Shown piece by piece: positions 61,401-64,000 of a stretch of 64,000 bases of DNA. The stretch's first letter is position 1; each line of letters begins with the position of its first letter. The position numbers were made by a program, and so were the translations under genes. The stretch covers positions 9,009,060 through 9,073,059 of the forward strand of contig OZ038434.1 of assembly GCA_964036275.1 (NCBI GenBank). Direction: 5' to 3'. The notes under the pieces were generated by a model. The model worked only from the letters and a program-made list of their open reading frames with translations. It ran no database searches and was not told the DNA's origin. Origin of the DNA: Litoditis marina (lineage: Eukaryota > Nematoda > Chromadorea > Rhabditida > Rhabditidae).

Positions 61401-63698
61401 CAGCAACGCCATGACGGCTGGGGCAGTATAGATGTTGAGTCGAAGAAGACCGACTCCGTATCCAATTTCACCCAGGGGAGTGAACAGAAGTTGGAAAGCT
61501 GGAAAAACGTTAATGAAGAAGAAATCTGCAGATAATTTCCTCTCCAAAATCTGAACTTTTAATCCGTGGTCTGCTGTGCAACTTGTACCCTAAAAAGCCG
61601 CAGAAAACCAATTACGGCAATAGCATACTGTTATCTCTTTTTCAAGTGGATTCCCAATAAATTTGGTCAGTGTTCGTGTTAATAATTCGTATAAGCCGCT
61701 ATACATGACCGCGTTATGTAGTTTGAAGGTGCAGACATTTTGTAGTACTTTCACCTGTTAACCGTGATGTTTACGTGAGAATTTGAATGAATATACCTGG
61801 TCCTATCATTGTTCCTACAGCAATTCCACCACTGACACACGCAACGGCACGTGAGCGGTCCTTCGGGGTGGATGCAACAGCCACATAGGCACGCAGAAGA
61901 GTGGAGTTACCTGAGAAGAGTTATTTTTCTATTTCATGTATAATAATTGTTCCTAAATTTTGAATTCAGAAAACCGGGTTATCAATAGAGCGCAGTGAAA
62001 AACAAACAATATGGCGGTATTAGTGTTTGGGTGTTTATCATTGCTGTGAGCCGCTCGTACAAAAACCGTACTATCCCATGCTTTATAGGAATCTTGGCAT
62101 CATTTGAATGAGAGTGTCGAACGCTCTTTTCGGAAATAACGAGAACGACGTTTGAGAAGTGACGATTTCTGAGAATTGTTACCTGTGCCGGCTCCAGTAA
62201 TGAGTCGAGCCAACATCATCACGTATGGTACAAACTGCATTGGAACCAGTTGTAGACATAAATATATCAGGTTTCCAGCTATCATACAAGTGAAGCCTGT
62301 CATGAGCGGGAACCGAACCTGCAGAAATTTCATCAGATTTTTGATAAGTTATCCGATTTAGGTATTGTAGATACAAAAACCGAACCGATGGAACCCAATT
62401 CCAAAACATAAAAGAATGCTTTTTACTAATAATGTTTCAATCACTATGCGTGAAAATATTTTCCAATATGATGGAACTCCTAATTTGTTTGATCTTCTGA
62501 ATTATTGTCGGCTGAACTCACTCTTCAATGATGGCGACAAGTTTTTCTATTCAAATCCGTGTTATTTACAAACCATTTAATCCTCGCGAAAACTGAGCCG
62601 TGTGAACCACCATGTCGGAACATCATAACTATCTCCAACCTTTTCAACCTTTTCAACCTTTTCGACTTTGAAATCAATATTTGGATAACTTTTACGACGA
62701 ACTGATCACACCAGTCAGTGCACCTGCGCCTTCTTGATCTGCACACTCTCTCACCTGCTGATGAGTAATCAACTACCACATTGCGTATTCAAAGATTCAG
62801 TCCCTCACGTATGTTGATAAAACATAGATTATACCTGCTCTATGCAATTACTCCAGTAACCGAATGATGGAGCTGCTATGAACTGTGCAAAACTATAAAC
62901 GGCGACTATATAACCGAGCATAGTCTCCGAAATGTCCGGAGAGAGCTGAAAAAAGTATGATGTCAAAAAACTACTTATTATCGGTAAGAAACATACTGCG
63001 TGTGTCAAAGCATTAAGAATTCCAGACTGGATAAAAGAAACATCTTGATTGTACGCCTCACAAAAGAAACATCTTAATTGTACGCCTCACGATGAGCGGA
63101 ATAGAGCACTGCCCCACGGCGTTCTCAACAACAGCTTTAACAAATATGGAACTCGCGTCCTCGATTTTAGACGCTCCGCAAATGATTCGCGTGAAAATAA
63201 GCGCGATACGCAGCGAAATAGGGCTCTGACCGTGCCAAATCGCAGTGGGATACAAAGTCCCTCCACGAAAACTTTGTGGACGGAGCTCAATACAAGTTTA
63301 CTTGCAAAAATTACTGTAGGCGAGAACGCCGTGGCCCACATGTGTTCAACATAACCAGACTTTTCCAAAGTTCTGAATGATCGGCTAAATTTATGGAAAT
63401 CATTAGAATCAAACCTCTTTCAGGTACGGCCACATCGAACTGAAGTAGATCGAAAACTGTGCAGCCTGAATAAATGAGCATATTCCGCAGGTATAAACCG
63501 ACGTCCAAGGGGTTTCGGGAGCTTTCTTGGCGGTTGTCTCGGAGGGAGGACATATCTGAAAAAATGTGAAATATCCTTAACATAATATGTTGCCTATCTA
63601 AACAGTTGAGACCACTTCACTCTCCGCCCGGTCGAATTGTTCAGTTTTGGTGTGGCACATTTGGGGAAATTGATCTTTGTACTCACGTAAGTCATCAT
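58426..63698 (-). CDS. MFSD8/CLN7-like MFS transporter, copy B
   Basis: 13 exons: 63698-63687, 63555-63415, 62945-62835, 62318-62183, 61910-61797, 61498-61323, 61098-61004, 60637-60497, 60268-60159, 59761-59694, 59615-59514, 58977-58910, 58567-58426. They encode 471 residues. Exons 3-12 have exactly the same lengths and phases as in copy A, so the pair arose by tandem duplication. It carries the same MFS landmarks: IYFSSMWPYLKELSPD, GYIVAVYSFAQFIAAPSFGY, ARLITGAGTGNSTLLRAYVA, RLNIYTAPAVMALLLN then FFFEEH, and SKVIGPRRQGTLQGFFQMAG. The proteins diverge mostly in the N-terminus (ICPPSETTAKK), the loop after FFFEEH, and the C-terminal tail. A lysosomal transport or channel role is inferred from human MFSD8; the substrate is unknown. 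The start MMTY follows no obvious acceptor, so an upstream exon outside the clear region cannot be excluded. Confidence 0.93.
63033..63090. repeat. 29-bp direct tandem duplication in a transporter intron
   Basis: Two copies of a 29-bp unit (aaaagaaacatcttgattgt followed by acgcctcac) lie head to tail at 63033-63061 and 63062-63090, differing at one base. They sit in the intron between exons 2 and 3 of copy B, at the edge of a GC-richer block (63091-63345) that looks foreign to the intron. Confidence 0.85.
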
Positions 63699-64000
63699 TT
63701 CCTCAAAATAAGAAACATCCTGTAGTTTCAAGGTTTGCTAAACTGTGTGTGATCACGATCTAGATCTGGTTGCGCCTTCGTTCGGCAAATGGTGTTTGGG
63801 TACAACTTGCGTGCGCAAGTTCGCATGCAACCATCAAGACATTTTCGGATAATCGTAAAAACCGCAGAAACGAGTTTAAAGAAAAAACTAAAAAGTAGAC
63901 ACTTTTTCTGAAACACTTGAGAGCTTCATTATTATTCATTCCTGCATATATAAAACATAGAACAAGAAGTTTTACGAGATGTTAGGAATGAACTGAGTCC
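63699..64000. other. Upstream region of transporter copy B
   Basis: The presumed promoter of copy B reaches the window edge. A short region of alternating purine/pyrimidine (gcgtgcgcaagttcgcatgc, 63810-63829) is the only visible structure. No gene is seen. Confidence 0.5.

Overview
This is a window of nuclear DNA from an intron-dense nematode. The evidence is the gene set: nematode-type multi-ShKT, C-type lectin and C6-like cysteine-rich secreted proteins, a 12-domain eggshell chitin-binding protein of the CBD-1 type, a CLN7/MFSD8-like transporter pair, and an IFT121 gene with an RFX-type X-box in its promoter. Introns are numerous (25 to 35 exons in the larger genes), bounded by gtragt donors and ttttcag acceptors. 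Several start codons sit directly behind an acceptor-like ttncag, as expected for spliced-leader trans-splicing. I rebuilt the gene models by eye from splice sites and reading phase; every model below closes in frame.

Layout. 1-3.8 kb is repeat-rich: a decaying GGCGCC-containing tandem repeat, a G/C-run transposon-like element inserted into it, and a near-perfect 375-bp palindrome. 3.8-6.8 kb (-) is a FLYWCH-like zinc-finger gene. 8.2-9.4 kb (+) is a small secreted protein with two ShKT domains. 10.2-13.5 kb (+) is a secreted protein with two C-type lectin domains. 14.0-22.7 kb (-) is a 25-exon secreted protein made of six copies of one four-exon cysteine-rich module. 23.4-34.8 kb (+) is the complete 35-exon WDR35/IFT121 gene (ifta-1), with a tRNA-Leu(CAG) nested in an intron. 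35.3-47.5 kb (-) is cbd-1, with 12 chitin-binding domains. 49.3-55.1 and 58.4-63.7 kb (-) are tandem MFSD8-like transporter paralogues with identical intron positions.

The genes do not form an operon or a single pathway. Three neighbours (ShKT, lectin, C6-like) are secreted cysteine-rich proteins of the kind used in nematode surface or immune roles. cbd-1 belongs to eggshell assembly, ifta-1 to cilia (the X-box supports this directly), and the transporter pair probably to lysosomes. ifta-1 and the C6-like gene are divergent over about 735 bp; ifta-1 and cbd-1 are convergent.

The points most worth following up are: the two-copy G/C-run element family with 7-bp target duplications; the strictly repeated exon cassette of the C6-like gene; an unusually conserved exon shared by the two transporters; two competing signal-peptide exons of cbd-1; and a Kunitz-like reading frame hidden in a transporter intron. 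No database search was possible, so orthology rests on recognised motifs and domain order.
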